A stretch of DNA of 64,000 bases, from assembly GCA_049516595.1 (NCBI GenBank), contig JBEKSY010000001.1:62001-126000 (forward strand). The letters run 5' to 3'. Made by a program: the position numbers and the translations under genes. Positions 6,408 to 16,042 of this stretch are shown here, in pieces; position 1 is the first letter of the stretch, and each line of letters begins with the position of its first letter. The notes beneath the pieces are model-generated. The model was not told where the DNA came from and made no database searches. It was given only the letters and a program-made list of their open reading frames with translations. Source of the stretch: JBEKHT01 sp049516595. Its GTDB lineage: Bacteria; Chloroflexota; Anaerolineae; Anaerolineales; RBG-16-64-43.

Positions 6408-9040
6408 TGACGATGGGTGTTCTGGCGGCATCGCAGATTCTGAATGCCCGAAAGGATCTGGTGGCCGGCCTCCCGCCCTTCCCGCGTTCTCCTGAGGCGG
6501 CGGAGGGAGGCTGCGGGGTTCTGGGGCTAGCGGTCAACGTACCCATCCCCGGGCGGCATGTCCTGGCTGCCTCCCAGCAAATGCACAATCGCGGTAACGG
6601 CAAGGGGGGAGGGATTGCCATGGCCGGCCTGGATCCCGCACAGCTGCGGGTCAGCGCGGAGACCCTTCGCACCCACTACCTGATCCAGATCGCCCTGCTC
6701 GACCCTGGGGCGCGGGGCGAGATTGAGCGGAATTTCATCGAGCCCGACTTCGAGGTCGCCCAGGCGTATGAGATCCAGCGCCTCCAAGACTATCGATCCC
6801 TCCCCGGCCTCGAAGTCCGGCCGCCCGATGTCTGGCGGTACTTCGCACGCCCAAAGCCCGAGTCTCTCGCGCGGTTCGCCGAACAGAAGGGCTTGACCGC
6901 CCTGCGCCCGCGCAGCGTCGAAGACGAGTTTGTCTACCAGAACTCCTTCCGTCTCAACGTTCAGTTCTATGCCAGCCTAGGCGAGAAACGCGCCTTTGTG
7001 CTCTGCCACGGCCGCAACCTGGTCGTCTTGAAGATCGTCGGTTATGCCGAGCAGGTTCTGGACTACTACGACCTGCACGACCAGACGGCCCGCGTGTGGA
7101 TCTCTCACCAGCGCTATCCCACGAAGGGGCGAGTCTGGCATCCGGGCGGCGCCCATCCCTTTGTCGGTCTCAACGAAGCCCTGGTCCACAACGGTGATTT
7201 CGCGAACTATCACAGCGTGTGCGAGTACCTGCGCCAGCACAACATTGCCCAGCTCTTTCTCACCGACACCGAGGTGGGCGTCCAGCTCTTCGACCTCTGG
7301 GACCGGGTCCGCGGATACCCCCTGGAGGTCACGCTGGAAGCCATGGCCCCGACCACCGAGCACGACTTCCAGGTCCTTCCACCCGAAAAGCAAGAACTCT
7401 ACCGTGCCGTCCAAGCTGCCCATATCCACGGTTCGCCCGACGGGCCATGGTTCTTCATCCTGGCCCGCTCCCTGGTGGATGAAGGCCGCTGCGAACTCAT
7501 CGGCATCACGGACACCAGCATGCTTCGCCCGCAAGTGTTCGCCCTCTATGAAAACGATCTGGCCCAGGGGGGCGCCGTCCGCATCGGGCTGATTGCCTCG
7601 GAGCGGCAAGCGATCAATGCCTGTTTGCGCTCGCTGGCCGCCAACGATCCACGCTTTCAGCCGATCGCCGACCGCTACTGGGTGGCTCGAGGAGGCTCTT
7701 ACACCGACGGAGGCGCCTTCCGCCTCTCGGTCACAGACGACGGCACCCTCACTTGCACGGACAAGTTCGGACGCGAGGTCCCTTCAGCCGAGGGGATCCT
7801 GCACATCGACCGTCGAACCCTCGATCCCGATCGGGCCTCCGACAGTTTTCGCAAGGATTGGGCGCGCGAGGCGATGCAGGTCTGCGGCAACGGGGGGGCT
7901 GACCGCCTTGGATCCTGGCTGGCCGCGGTTTTGCCCTCCGCCAGTTGGGATGACGTGAGCTGGGGACTCAGGCGCCTGGAATGCTTTGCCGGGGACGGCG
8001 ACGACGAGTGGTGGCGGGCCCACGCAGTGCTCACCTTCCTGCGCGACCGCCCGCTGGACCTGGGCAGCAAGAGACGGAGCTCGTTGCTCGGAGAGGCCGA
8101 CGGACGGATCCGGGGCATCTTCGATCTGCTCCCTCTCCCTCAAGAGCAACACCAGAAGCTGCAGCGCGGGGTGCGGCTCACCTGGGAGGCCCGCCACTCC
8201 CTGCGTCCGCCGGAAGGAGCGGAGACCTTTCTGGTGATCGACACCCTGGGGTTTGCGGCCCAGGGGGTGGAGAGCGCAGCGCGCTGGCTGGTGCTCGCCC
8301 GTCAGGCCGGCTGGCGACACCTGATCGCCTACAACTGGCGCGGCGGCCGCTTCGCTGCCTGCGGCCTGGGCCCGCGGTCCACAGGCGTACGGGTCGATCT
8401 CTACGGAGATGTCGGCGACTACGCGGGATCGGGGCTGGACGGAGCGGAGGTGCACCTGCATGGGGATGGACAGGACCAGGTGGGCCAGATCGTCAAATCG
8501 GGCACCCTGGTCATCCATGGGGATACGGGCCAGACCTTTCTGTATGGCGCGAAAGGGGGCACGATCTTCGTCCGCGGCTCTGCCGCCGGAAGACCTCTGA
8601 TTAATGCCACGGGCCGGCCCCGGGCAGTCATCAACGGCACCTGCCTGGACTACTTGGCCGAGTCCTTCATGGCTGGCAACCCATTGCAAGGTGGAGGGTT
8701 TGTGATCCTCAACGGGGTGAATCTCGACGATCACGGTCACCTGCGAGAGCTGGAAAGCCCGTATCCCGGAGGAAACTTGTTCTCGCTGGCTTCCGGCGGG
8801 GCGATTTACTTGCGCGACCCTCATCACAAGGTGGAGGATGATCAGCTCAACGGCGGGGCCTTCGTCCCGTTGAGCGAGGCCGATTGGGAACTGATCGAGC
8901 CCTATCTCAGGGAGAACGAGGCTCATTTCGGCATCGCGCGGAATGACTTGCTTATTGTGGACGGCGTTCCTCGCCAACCGCAGGAGGTGTATCGCAAGGT
9001 CGAAGTCCGCGCCGAGGGTGTGCTGATGGAGGAAGAATGA
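6407..9040 (+). CDS. Glutamate synthase, glutaminase (class II GATase) plus GXGXG subunit
   Basis: About 877 residues, translationally coupled to the synthase subunit: GTG at 6407 overlaps the TAG, and ATG at 6413 is an equally good start. A short propeptide ends at EGG before CGVLGLA; Cys36, counted from the GTG, should become the catalytic N-terminal nucleophile after processing. The class II amidotransferase region (about 36-450) includes MHNRG, SHQRYPTKG and HNGDFANY motifs. The C-terminal third (about 620-850) is the right-handed GXGXG helix domain (GDVGDYAGSGLDGAEVHLHG and following repeats). Together the two genes make up a split form of the glutamate synthase large subunit. The middle region (about 450-620) is less conserved and I cannot assign it. 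Confidence 0.87.
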   Translation: MTMGVLAASQILNARKDLVAGLPPFPRSPEAAEGGCGVLGLAVNVPIPGRHVLAASQQMHNRGNGKGGGIAMAGLDPAQLRVSAETLRTHYLIQIALLDPGARGEIERNFIEPDFEVAQAYEIQRLQDYRSLPGLEVRPPDVWRYFARPKPESLARFAEQKGLTALRPRSVEDEFVYQNSFRLNVQFYASLGEKRAFVLCHGRNLVVLKIVGYAEQVLDYYDLHDQTARVWISHQRYPTKGRVWHPGGAHPFVGLNEALVHNGDFANYHSVCEYLRQHNIAQLFLTDTEVGVQLFDLWDRVRGYPLEVTLEAMAPTTEHDFQVLPPEKQELYRAVQAAHIHGSPDGPWFFILARSLVDEGRCELIGITDTSMLRPQVFALYENDLAQGGAVRIGLIASERQAINACLRSLAANDPRFQPIADRYWVARGGSYTDGGAFRLSVTDDGTLTCTDKFGREVPSAEGILHIDRRTLDPDRASDSFRKDWAREAMQVCGNGGADRLGSWLAAVLPSASWDDVSWGLRRLECFAGDGDDEWWRAHAVLTFLRDRPLDLGSKRRSSLLGEADGRIRGIFDLLPLPQEQHQKLQRGVRLTWEARHSLRPPEGAETFLVIDTLGFAAQGVESAARWLVLARQAGWRHLIAYNWRGGRFAACGLGPRSTGVRVDLYGDVGDYAGSGLDGAEVHLHGDGQDQVGQIVKSGTLVIHGDTGQTFLYGAKGGTIFVRGSAAGRPLINATGRPRAVINGTCLDYLAESFMAGNPLQGGGFVILNGVNLDDHGHLRELESPYPGGNLFSLASGGAIYLRDPHHKVEDDQLNGGAFVPLSEADWELIEPYLRENEAHFGIARNDLLIVDGVPRQPQEVYRKVEVRAEGVLMEEE

Positions 9041-9663
9041 ACCCGCGAAGGGTGGATCGTCCCAGTCCCCGGCGCCTCTCAGGCAAAACCTGACAATCGC
9101 AGCCTGCTTCCACTCCGCCCAGGCTCTCGGCTGAGGGGAAATCGTTCCGGCCGAGATCTCTCTCCTTCCTCTTCCGTACTCGAAACCGCGGATGAATTCG
9201 TGCCGCCAGCGACCTCCAGCGAAATGACCCGCGGCAGTCGCTCGGAGATCGACAGCATCTTCCCGGCGGAGCCTCGCAGGCCTTCGTCGGCTGTTTGCGG
9301 GGAACCAAGAAAACCCGACCGGCTCGCTCGGGCCACCCTCGTCCAAAGGGTCGGCGACTCTCTTCCCCCCATGCTCCACGATGGAAACAAGGCGCGCTGG
9401 GCGACCTCCTTCCCTACGCCGAGCGTTCCGCGATCACCCTCACTCTCCATTTCCATGAGCGCCGGGGGGGGCCTTGATCTAGAATCCCTGTGGGCGCCGC
9501 CGCGGGAGCCTCGGCCCCTTACCCCGGCGTGGGTTTCGGGCGGAAAAGCCCTCGGGGGGCTCTGGATTTGTCTCCCGCAGGAAACGAATTCCTTGGAGAA
9601 GCAGGCATGTCCTTCCGCGGCAGAGGCTGACACTGGTTGGCACATCGCTGGGGAGGCTTCAGA
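9041..9663. other. Gene-poor stretch
   Basis: About 620 bases after the glutamate synthase operon. A plus-strand frame is open through most of it and runs into the following transporter sequence, but its translation before 9664 is low-complexity and not protein-like. A TAGAAT at 9479-9484 could be a -10 for the transporter. No terminator was identified. Confidence 0.45.
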
Positions 9664-10085
9664 ATGGATCGCACTTCCCTGGGGATCCTGGCGGGCACGT
9701 TTTTGGCCTGGGGGGATCGGCAGCTTTGTGGAGAAGCTGGCCGCAGACCGACTGGGAGCGCAGAGCGTATTCTGGCACGCGCTGGCCTATGCAACGGGGG
9801 TTATCGTCTACAGCCTGGTCGTAGTCAAGTTCGGGAACTTGAGGCGCTCGACCGCCCCAGGCGCCAGTCTGGCACTCCTGGGAGGGGCCCTTAGCTCCTT
9901 TGGGATCGTCGGAACTTACGTTCTTCTGACCCGAACCGAGGCCACCCGGATCATTCCCTTGATCGCCCTCTACCCGGCCCTCACTTCTGTGCTGGCCATC
10001 CTCTTTCTTCGTGAAAGCAAGGATCCCGGGAAGCTCCTTGGAATTACTTTGTCCCCCCGTGTCGATCTACCTGCTTACGCGCTGA
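9664..10085 (+). pseudogene. Single-domain EamA/DMT-family transporter, two frameshifts
   Basis: Read across two shifts, this is a roughly 140-residue EamA-like membrane protein, the usual size of single-domain DMT proteins. ATG at 9664 follows GGGAGG and begins MDRTSLGILAGTFLAWG. The frame breaks in a run of six G at 9710-9715, and the next frame continues IGSFVEKLAADRLGAQSVFW with four hydrophobic helices. It breaks again in a run of six C at 10053-10058, after which VSIYLLTR and a stop at 10083-10085 give a normal family ending. Removing one G and one C restores a complete gene. Either a pseudogene or two homopolymer sequencing errors. Confidence 0.75.
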
Positions 10086-10671
10086 CCCGCTCGCAAGGCA
10101 GATCCCTGCGAAAGTGAGAACCATGGTCTTCGAGGAAAGGCCGATCGAGCTTCGGCGTTGTCTATATTGCCGTGCAGAGGGACTGTCGACTCTCACCCCG
10201 CGCTGGGCGGATATTCTCCTCTTCGGCCGCACCCCATTCTGGAGCATCGTTACCGCATGATCGAGGACAGCCTCCGGGCCCGAAACCCGGGCCCTCCCAT
10301 GACCGTTGGAACCCATGCTGGGGGCCGGGTCAAGGGTGAGACCCGCGAAGGCTAGGCACCTTGGGGGGCTGTTGCCCCGCCCACCCTTGCTCGAGAAGGA
10401 TTCGAAGGTGGTCAAGCGATGCTCGAAAGGAGCGGCGCGTCCCAGGGTCCTGCCTCTGCTGCAGCCCGGGGATGGGGAGCCGAGTGGAATACCCTCCGGG
10501 CAGATCGCCCCGCTTCAACCTCGCCCGGCTCGTCCCTGGCCGAAAAAGGCTTGGTGTACACTGGGCCGGCTCGATGCACTCGCTGGAGCCCGGCCTCCAG
10601 CAGACCAACGCGCTCGCGATCTCCCCCTCTGGATGGAGATCGCGCACTCCCAAAGCGAAGGATGGATGGCT
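10086..10671. other. Gene-poor stretch
   Basis: About 585 bases between the transporter remnant and the PPOX protein. The frame of the next gene is open from about 10306, but the extra translation is Pro/Arg-rich and does not belong to that family. No RNA gene or repeat was seen. Confidence 0.45.
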
Positions 10672-11088
10672 ATGGTAGATTTCTCCACAGGGTTTGGAAG
10701 GCATGTCAGTGCCAGATTGCGTCGGGAACAGATCATCTGGCTGACGACTGTAGACCGTCGCCGCTCCCCCCAGCCCAGGCCGGTATGGTTTCAATGGAAT
10801 GGCTCGACGATCCTGATCTTCAGCCAGCGGCAAGGAGCCAAGGTTGGCCACATCCGCCGGAATCCTTGTGTCGCCCTCAACCTGAACTCAGACCCACTGG
10901 GCGACGAGGTAACGGTCATCCTCGGCCAAGCCCGGGTACTCAAGAGATGGCCGGCCGGGACGAGGATCGCTGAGTATTTGAAGAAGTACCGCAGAGGATT
11001 GAGGAACCTCGGGATGACCCCCGAATCCTTCAGGAAGGACTACGGCGTTCCGATCGAGATCCGGCCAGCTGCCATCCGCGGCTTCTAG
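10672..11088 (+). CDS. PPOX-class (pyridoxamine-phosphate-oxidase-like, probable F420-dependent) protein
   Basis: 138 residues starting MVDFSTGFGRHVSARLRREQ. The split-barrel pattern of the pyridoxamine 5'-phosphate oxidase superfamily is clear: WLTTVDRRRSPQPRPVWFQW, then ILIFSQRQGAKVGHIRRNPCVALNLN, then VTVILGQARVL. This matches the small actinobacterial/Chloroflexota group annotated as probable F420-dependent oxidoreductases (TIGR03667-like), which reduce or bind flavin-type cofactors in the cytoplasm. The frame extends upstream, but family length and the GGATGG just before ATG 10672 favour this start. The substrate cannot be inferred. It stands alone. Confidence 0.82.
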   Translation: MVDFSTGFGRHVSARLRREQIIWLTTVDRRRSPQPRPVWFQWNGSTILIFSQRQGAKVGHIRRNPCVALNLNSDPLGDEVTVILGQARVLKRWPAGTRIAEYLKKYRRGLRNLGMTPESFRKDYGVPIEIRPAAIRGF

Positions 11089-11241
11089 CCTGATCGAGTC
11101 GGAACACCGTCATCCAGGGCCAGCCAGAGCGGCGCAAGCCGACCCGGGACCCCGGAATGATTCAGACCGCCAGGCCAAAGGCGATCCGTGTCCAGAGGAC
11201 CTGCTCGTGGATCCCCATGGATTTAGATCGAGGTTGGTTCG

Positions 11242-11844
11242 ATGGGCAATCCCGGATGGGTGATCAACGCGATCGTGATTGCTGGAACGGCCTATCTCAC
11301 CTTTGCCATGGCGCTGGCAGGATGGTTTGGTAGCCTGCGGAAGGGAGAAGCTGTCACCCTGGTTCCTTGGCAGGGCACGCTTTCCAGGAGTCTCTGGCTG
11401 AACTTGGCCCTCGTGGGGATATCCCTGGCCTTCTGTGCTGGCGTGATCTACCTCCTGTGGATCCCAATTGCGATTCATTTGTCAGACCGGACGGGTCGGG
11501 TCTTCGTGACCACGGGTCTGGTCCTGTTCGTGGGGGGTGCCCTGCTTGTGCTCTGGGCCCAGCGAGTGCTGGGCCGGATATGGGGGATCAGCACCAGCCG
11601 GGAAGTGAAGCTGCTTCCGGATCATCGGCTCATGATGACCGGCCCCTATTCGGTCGTTCGCCATCCCATGTACCTGGGCTGGTGGATCGCTGCGCTTGGA
11701 CTCCTTCTCATATACCGAACCTGGATTCTCGCTGCTCTCCTGATTCTGTCGATTCTCGTGTTTGCTCGCAGGGCGCGCCTGGAGGAAAAGACTCTGGCCG
11801 CTCGTTTCGGAGAAGAGTGGCGGTCCTATGTGGCCCGCACATAA
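11242..11844 (+). CDS. Isoprenylcysteine carboxyl methyltransferase (ICMT/PEMT)-like membrane protein
   Basis: 200 residues with about five membrane segments. The C-terminal part has the hallmark of the ICMT/phospholipid-methyltransferase superfamily: LMMTGPYSVVRHPMYLGWW, then two hydrophobic helices and the conserved EEKTLAARFGEEWRSYVART ending. The RHPMY and E...F...Y elements bind S-adenosylmethionine at the membrane surface. Bacterial members methylate lipids or unknown small substrates, so the substrate is unassigned. Start ATG 11242 has only a weak GAGGTT upstream. Confidence 0.8.
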   Translation: MGNPGWVINAIVIAGTAYLTFAMALAGWFGSLRKGEAVTLVPWQGTLSRSLWLNLALVGISLAFCAGVIYLLWIPIAIHLSDRTGRVFVTTGLVLFVGGALLVLWAQRVLGRIWGISTSREVKLLPDHRLMMTGPYSVVRHPMYLGWWIAALGLLLIYRTWILAALLILSILVFARRARLEEKTLAARFGEEWRSYVART

Positions 11845-12131
11845 TCCCTCTTGCCTTTCGTCTTCTAGGGGAACTTACAGGTCCCTCGCGGGCGGCCCTC
11901 ACGAGGCGCGCCCGTCAAACAGGAGGGTCAGGTTGGGGCGCCCTCGCGACATTCGGCCCGTGGTCGAAGTCTGTCTCTGGGTCCCGGATTCCCCTCCGAG
12001 CCGGGCAGACCGCACCTGACCTGCCGGCCGCGGGGTTCCTCCCCTGAGCCACGTGGACTTCAAGCCTCAGACCCGACAGGACGAGTCTGTGAGAGACCCT
12101 ACCGGTCGACCGGTTCCGAGGAGAAACAGCG

Positions 12132-12809
12132 GTGTTCACCGTATCGGATCGCTGGGCCCAGGCGTACCCTGGTGCTGCTATCGGAGTCCTCGCGATGCGA
12201 GGGGTTGTGAACCCGGAACGCCATGCGCAGCTTGAACTCCGCAAAAGGGAACTGGAAAACTTCCTCCGATCGCAGTATGCCTCCTGGGACCGCGAGTCCC
12301 TCAAGACCCTCCCCAGGATGCAACCCTACATCGCTTACTACAGGCGGTTCCAGAAGACGTATCATGTTCAATTGCAGCTCGAATCGATCGTGTACAAGGA
12401 CAAATCCCTGCCTCGAGTCGCGGCCTTGGTCGAGGCGATGTTCATGGCCGAGCTGAAGAACCTGCTCCTCACGGCCGGACATGACTTGGATCGCGTGGAG
12501 GGAAAGACGGGAGTCGAGCTCGCCACGGGCCGGGAGTCCTATGTCACCTTGGGGGGCGAGAAGCGGATCTTGAAGCCGGGTGACATGTTCATCCACGATG
12601 GGAAGGGCGTCCTGTCCAGCATCCTGTACGGCCCGGATCAGCGCACACGCCTTACTTCCGGAACGACGCGGGTCCTGTTCACCGCGTATGCTCCGCCCGG
12701 GGTCGAGATCCAGGATCTGCGTCGCCATCTGGATGACCTGCAGGAGAACGTGAGCGTTCTGGCGCCTCGATCCGAGGTCGAGTTGATCGAGACTCACGTT
12801 GCGGCCTAG
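12132..12809 (+). CDS. B3/B4 (PheT-like tRNA-binding) domain protein
   Basis: 225 residues, starting with GTG 12132 after CGAGGAG. It resembles the stand-alone B3/B4 domain family (COG3382), which shares a fold with the beta subunit of phenylalanyl-tRNA synthetase: RMQPYIAYYRRF, LPRVAALVEAMFMAELKNLLLTAGHD, and a C-terminal RTRLTSGTTRVLFTAYAPPGV stretch. Members are thought to bind nucleic acid or tRNA, and some may edit mischarged tRNA; no catalytic role is established. Single gene with no obvious operon partner. Confidence 0.8.
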   Translation: MFTVSDRWAQAYPGAAIGVLAMRGVVNPERHAQLELRKRELENFLRSQYASWDRESLKTLPRMQPYIAYYRRFQKTYHVQLQLESIVYKDKSLPRVAALVEAMFMAELKNLLLTAGHDLDRVEGKTGVELATGRESYVTLGGEKRILKPGDMFIHDGKGVLSSILYGPDQRTRLTSGTTRVLFTAYAPPGVEIQDLRRHLDDLQENVSVLAPRSEVELIETHVAA

Positions 12810-13071
12810 GGCCGAAGAAGACCATTACGGGGCCTGAGGCGAGCACCCCGGGATGCAGCGCCTGCCCCCAGGACCGCGATCCCCTGGCTCCCAAAGGATT
12901 GGAATCCGACCGCCCTCCGGGGAATCAGGGTGCCTGCCGGGCTCGAGCCGCGCGTATTTCGGCCACAGCGCCGGACGCCCTCCGATCCCTGAGAGCAGGA
13001 GGCAGGAAAGGGAAAACCGGCGGCCTTCGCCCGCGTGCGGGGCTGACCTCCGGCTCCAATCCGACGGCGTC
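12810..13071. other. Intergenic stretch
   Basis: About 260 bases with no convincing ORF, repeat or terminator before the promoter of the small membrane protein. Confidence 0.4.
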
Positions 13072-13100
13072 TTGACCAGTCCAACCCGGGTGGCTATGGA
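13072..13100 (+). promoter_or_regulatory. Candidate promoter of the small membrane protein
   Basis: TTGACC (13072-13077) and TATGGA (13095-13100) are 17 bases apart, 36 bases before the ATG at 13136. Sigma-70-type by eye. Confidence 0.45.
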
Positions 13101-13135
13101 TAATGGATCGACACCGGGCAAGAGGGAATAGGGGA

Positions 13136-13465
13136 ATGCCCCGCGAACGACGTCGACACAGCAGCACTCTGATCCTGGGCTTGACCCTCGTGGCTGTTAC
13201 CTATGCCTGGCTGCTCCACTTCCTGCCGAGTCTGACGGGCAACCTGCGCCTCGACGGTCTGCTCGGAGTCGTGCTCGGCCTGTATATCTGTTCTCACCCG
13301 GCTGCCAACCTCCTCGACCTGGTTCTCTTCGCCCGGCAAGCCGCGCCCCATTTCCCTTCCAGATCGTCTTTGCTGGTCTGGCTTGCGTTGAACCTCATCC
13401 TCCTAGCCGCGGGCTGGATGGACATTTTCCTCGGTGCTACGCAGCTCGCCAGCCGTGCCACCTAG
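13136..13465 (+). CDS. Small membrane protein of unknown function
   Basis: 109 residues, start ATG 13136 after AGGGGA. A basic N-terminus (MPRERRRHSS) precedes three predicted membrane helices at about 12-30, 42-62 and 82-100, the last followed by a short polar tail. The basic start predicts a cytoplasmic N-terminus. Nothing identifies a family. The gene converges with the histidine kinase on the other strand and ends about 200 bases from it. Confidence 0.6.
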   Translation: MPRERRRHSSTLILGLTLVAVTYAWLLHFLPSLTGNLRLDGLLGVVLGLYICSHPAANLLDLVLFARQAAPHFPSRSSLLVWLALNLILLAAGWMDIFLGATQLASRAT

Positions 13466-13667
13466 GATCGGAATAATCCCCTGAGGGCGGCCTGGTCGCA
13501 GGTTCCATGAGATTGTCCTAGGTCTTGGGTTGACTGTCGCTGAGGAGATGGGAATGGACCGGGCAGCATGGCCGCCCGCTATTGGCCTGAGCCGGCCCAG
13601 GGAGGGGAGGACCGGGGAGGGCAGAAGAGAAAAGAGTAGGAGGGGGAGGCTCGGCCGAGACGGCCGG

Positions 13668-15206
13668 TCAGTTACCGCCGGCGTTTGCCAAGGCGGGCAG
13701 AAAGACCTGGAAAGTGGTCCCCTGGCCTTCCACGCTATTGACTTCAATGGACCCGTCATAGGCCTGGACAATGGATTGGACAATGGCCAATCCCAAACCG
13801 GCACCCGAACTATTGAATGCCGTTTCGTCATACGACCGCGCGCGGGCCTTGTCGATTCGATAGAAGCGATCGAAGAGATGCGGAATGTGCTCCGGAGGGA
13901 TTCCCGGCCCGTTGTCTGAGACCCTCACCCACCCGAAGCCACGGCCCTCGCGTTGGACCCTGCCCGTCTCCACTTCGACGCGGGCCTGATCGCCGCCCCT
14001 GTACTTGATCGCATTCTCCACAAGATTCGTCAGCATCTGGGAAAGATATCCGCTGTCGCCCCGAACCTGCGCCTCCCCGAGGTTCCCAGCCACCAGGGTC
14101 ACCCCATTTTCCCTGGCCAAGGCGGTCAGCCGGTCAGTCACATCGGCCGCCAGCTCTGCCAGGTCGAGGTCCTCGTTGCGCAGGACGGGTTGTGGGGAGT
14201 CCATTCGCGCCAGGGTGAGCAGTTGACCCACCAAGCGGGTCATTCCTTCGTTTTCTCCTTGAATGACCTTCAACGACTTCTGCAGGTCGCCCGCGGCGCG
14301 CGGCCGGTCCAGCGCCCGGTTGCATTCGAGCTCGATGATCGAGAGCGGGGTCCTCAGTTCATGGCTTGCATCCGCCGCGAACTGTCGCTGACGCTCAAAG
14401 GCGGACTGAAGTCGATCCAACATATGATCAAAGGTGTCAGAGAGTTCCCCCAGTTCGTCGTCGCGTCCCAGCCGCAATCGGCGGCCCAGATCGCTCTCCC
14501 CGATCTCCTGCGCAGTTCGAGTGATCTGCTGAACAGGGCGCATGGCTCGATCTGCAAGCCAGAATCCTCCTCCAAAGGCCACCACCAGAATCCCGACGAA
14601 AATAAGAGATAGAACGAGCGCGAAACGCCCGAGCTGCCCGGAGGGGTCTACCGGGCTCCCCAAGATCAGGACCCCCGTCCACTGACCCTCGATAGTGAGA
14701 GGGGCCACCACAAACAGGTACTCATGACCCGGGCCTGCCGTCTTCCCGTTTCCGTTCGAGAGAGTGTAGGGAATCGGGGAGGAGGACTCGGAAGCGATCT
14801 CCCAGTCCTGCAGCACTCGGGTGAGATCGGCGACTTGATAGGTTCCAATTTTCTGCAAGAGAGCCCCATGGGGCCCCACCAGGCCAAAGACGTCCTGATT
14901 GCCCAACAGGGGCAAGGCGCTGTCCGGGGGACCAAACGATCCGGGCACTCCCAGTCCCTGCTCGATGGTGCGGCGCAAGAGGTCACGATAGTAGGCCTGC
15001 AGCTGGGTCGACATGGTCATGAGGCGGTTCTCGGCCTCGGAGCGCTGGACCTCGACCTGGCGGAAGTAGATGAACAGGCTGAATCCGGCCAGGATTACGC
15101 CCAGCACGGCCACGAACCAGAGCGTCAACCGAAAACGAAAACTCCGCACGAATCTCCACAGGCCCGCGGAGGAGGCAGCGCGAATGGGTTGCAAGTCGTC
15201 AGTCAT
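13668..15206 (-). CDS. Membrane sensor histidine kinase (HAMP type)
   Basis: 512 residues. TM1 (about 28-48) and TM2 (about 194-217) bracket a roughly 145-residue extracytoplasmic sensor region. A HAMP linker follows (RAMRPVQQITRTAQEIG onward), then the HisKA box SHELRTPLS with His282 as phosphoacceptor. The ATPase domain has N box LVENAIKY, G1 DNGPGIP and G2 GAGLGLAI. The start codon overlaps the stop of the response-regulator gene by four bases (ATGA), so the pair is translated together. The ligand is unknown. The divergent gene cluster (membrane-anchored coiled-coil protein, ApbE, ferric-reductase-like protein) is the most likely target by position. Confidence 0.94.
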   Translation of the reverse strand: MTDDLQPIRAASSAGLWRFVRSFRFRLTLWFVAVLGVILAGFSLFIYFRQVEVQRSEAENRLMTMSTQLQAYYRDLLRRTIEQGLGVPGSFGPPDSALPLLGNQDVFGLVGPHGALLQKIGTYQVADLTRVLQDWEIASESSSPIPYTLSNGNGKTAGPGHEYLFVVAPLTIEGQWTGVLILGSPVDPSGQLGRFALVLSLIFVGILVVAFGGGFWLADRAMRPVQQITRTAQEIGESDLGRRLRLGRDDELGELSDTFDHMLDRLQSAFERQRQFAADASHELRTPLSIIELECNRALDRPRAAGDLQKSLKVIQGENEGMTRLVGQLLTLARMDSPQPVLRNEDLDLAELAADVTDRLTALARENGVTLVAGNLGEAQVRGDSGYLSQMLTNLVENAIKYRGGDQARVEVETGRVQREGRGFGWVRVSDNGPGIPPEHIPHLFDRFYRIDKARARSYDETAFNSSGAGLGLAIVQSIVQAYDGSIEVNSVEGQGTTFQVFLPALANAGGN

Positions 15207-15892
15207 CCGCGCACCCTCCCGTCCGGCTCGTCGATGCGGTAACCGGCTCCTCGCACCGTCGTGAGGAGCTTTCGGGGGAAGGGGTCGTCGATCTTGCGGC
15301 GCAGGCGGCGGACATAGACATCAATCACATTGCTGGTGGGGACGAAATCGTAGTTCCACAGGTGGGCCTCAATCATCTCGCGGGTCACCAGCCGGTTGGG
15401 ATTCCGCATCAAGTACTCCAGCATCGCATATTCCCGGGTCGTCAATTCAACCCGGACCCCGCTTCGCTGCACCTGGTGCGTCGCAGGGTCGAGGCTCAGG
15501 TCACCGATCTCCAGACGACTGCTCTTCTCCACCTGATTGCGGCGCAGGAGGGCGCGCAGGCGGGCCCGCAGCTCCTTCATGGAGAAGGGCTTAACCAGGT
15601 AGTCATCCGCCCCGCTGTCCAGTCCTTGCACCCGATCTTCCACCGCATCTCGAGCGGTCAGCATGAGGATAAGTGCCCGCACCCCTTGACGGCGCAGGTC
15701 GCGGCATACCTGGAACCCATCCTTCTTGGGGAGCATGACATCCAGAATGATCAGGTCATAGGAGGTGGACAGGGCGTAGTTCTCCCCTTCTTCACCATCA
15801 TAGGTGGAGTCAACCGCGTAGCCGTCTTCCTCCAGGCTGGAGCGGAGGGAATGATGGAGGCGGTGGTTGTCCTCAACCAGAAGGATGCGCAT
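15203..15892 (-). CDS. OmpR-family response regulator
   Basis: 229 residues: receiver domain (1-115) with acidic pocket residues ED at 7-8, phosphoacceptor Asp51 in LIILDVMLP and the conserved lysine in LVKPFSM, then a winged-helix DNA-binding domain (about 130-225; ELTTREYAMLEYLMRNPNRLVTRE and VIDVYVRRLRRKI). First gene of the two-component operon, with an AGGAG ribosome-binding site. The AT-rich gap up to 16042 separates it from the divergent cluster and should hold both promoters. Confidence 0.95.
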   Translation of the reverse strand: MRILLVEDNHRLHHSLRSSLEEDGYAVDSTYDGEEGENYALSTSYDLIILDVMLPKKDGFQVCRDLRRQGVRALILMLTARDAVEDRVQGLDSGADDYLVKPFSMKELRARLRALLRRNQVEKSSRLEIGDLSLDPATHQVQRSGVRVELTTREYAMLEYLMRNPNRLVTREMIEAHLWNYDFVPTSNVIDVYVRRLRRKIDDPFPRKLLTTVRGAGYRIDEPDGRVRG

Positions 15893-16042
15893 CAGCCTGC
15901 TCCTGCACCTATTATTAGACGATTTAGATTAAAGGAAAATGACAAAACAGAATGGGCCAGGGCACCGAGCTGGGATTCATCCGCTTGTCATCTTCCTGTC
16001 CTATATTCAGCGAAGGCTTTTCGGAGGTCTTGGAGAAGGATT
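15893..16042. promoter_or_regulatory. Divergent AT-rich promoter region
   Basis: 150 bases between the response regulator (minus) and the coiled-coil membrane protein (plus). The stretch 15908-15955 is strikingly AT-rich for this window and includes TATTATTAGACGATTTAGAT; TATATT occurs near 16003. No clean -35/-10 pair could be fixed in either direction. Confidence 0.45.

Noticed and set aside
5226..6431. 401-codon minus-strand frame opposite the glutamate synthase gene
   Set aside because: Antisense shadow of a well-supported conserved gene.
7784..9379. 531-codon minus-strand frame
   Set aside because: Antisense shadow of the glutaminase/GXGXG gene running into non-coding DNA.
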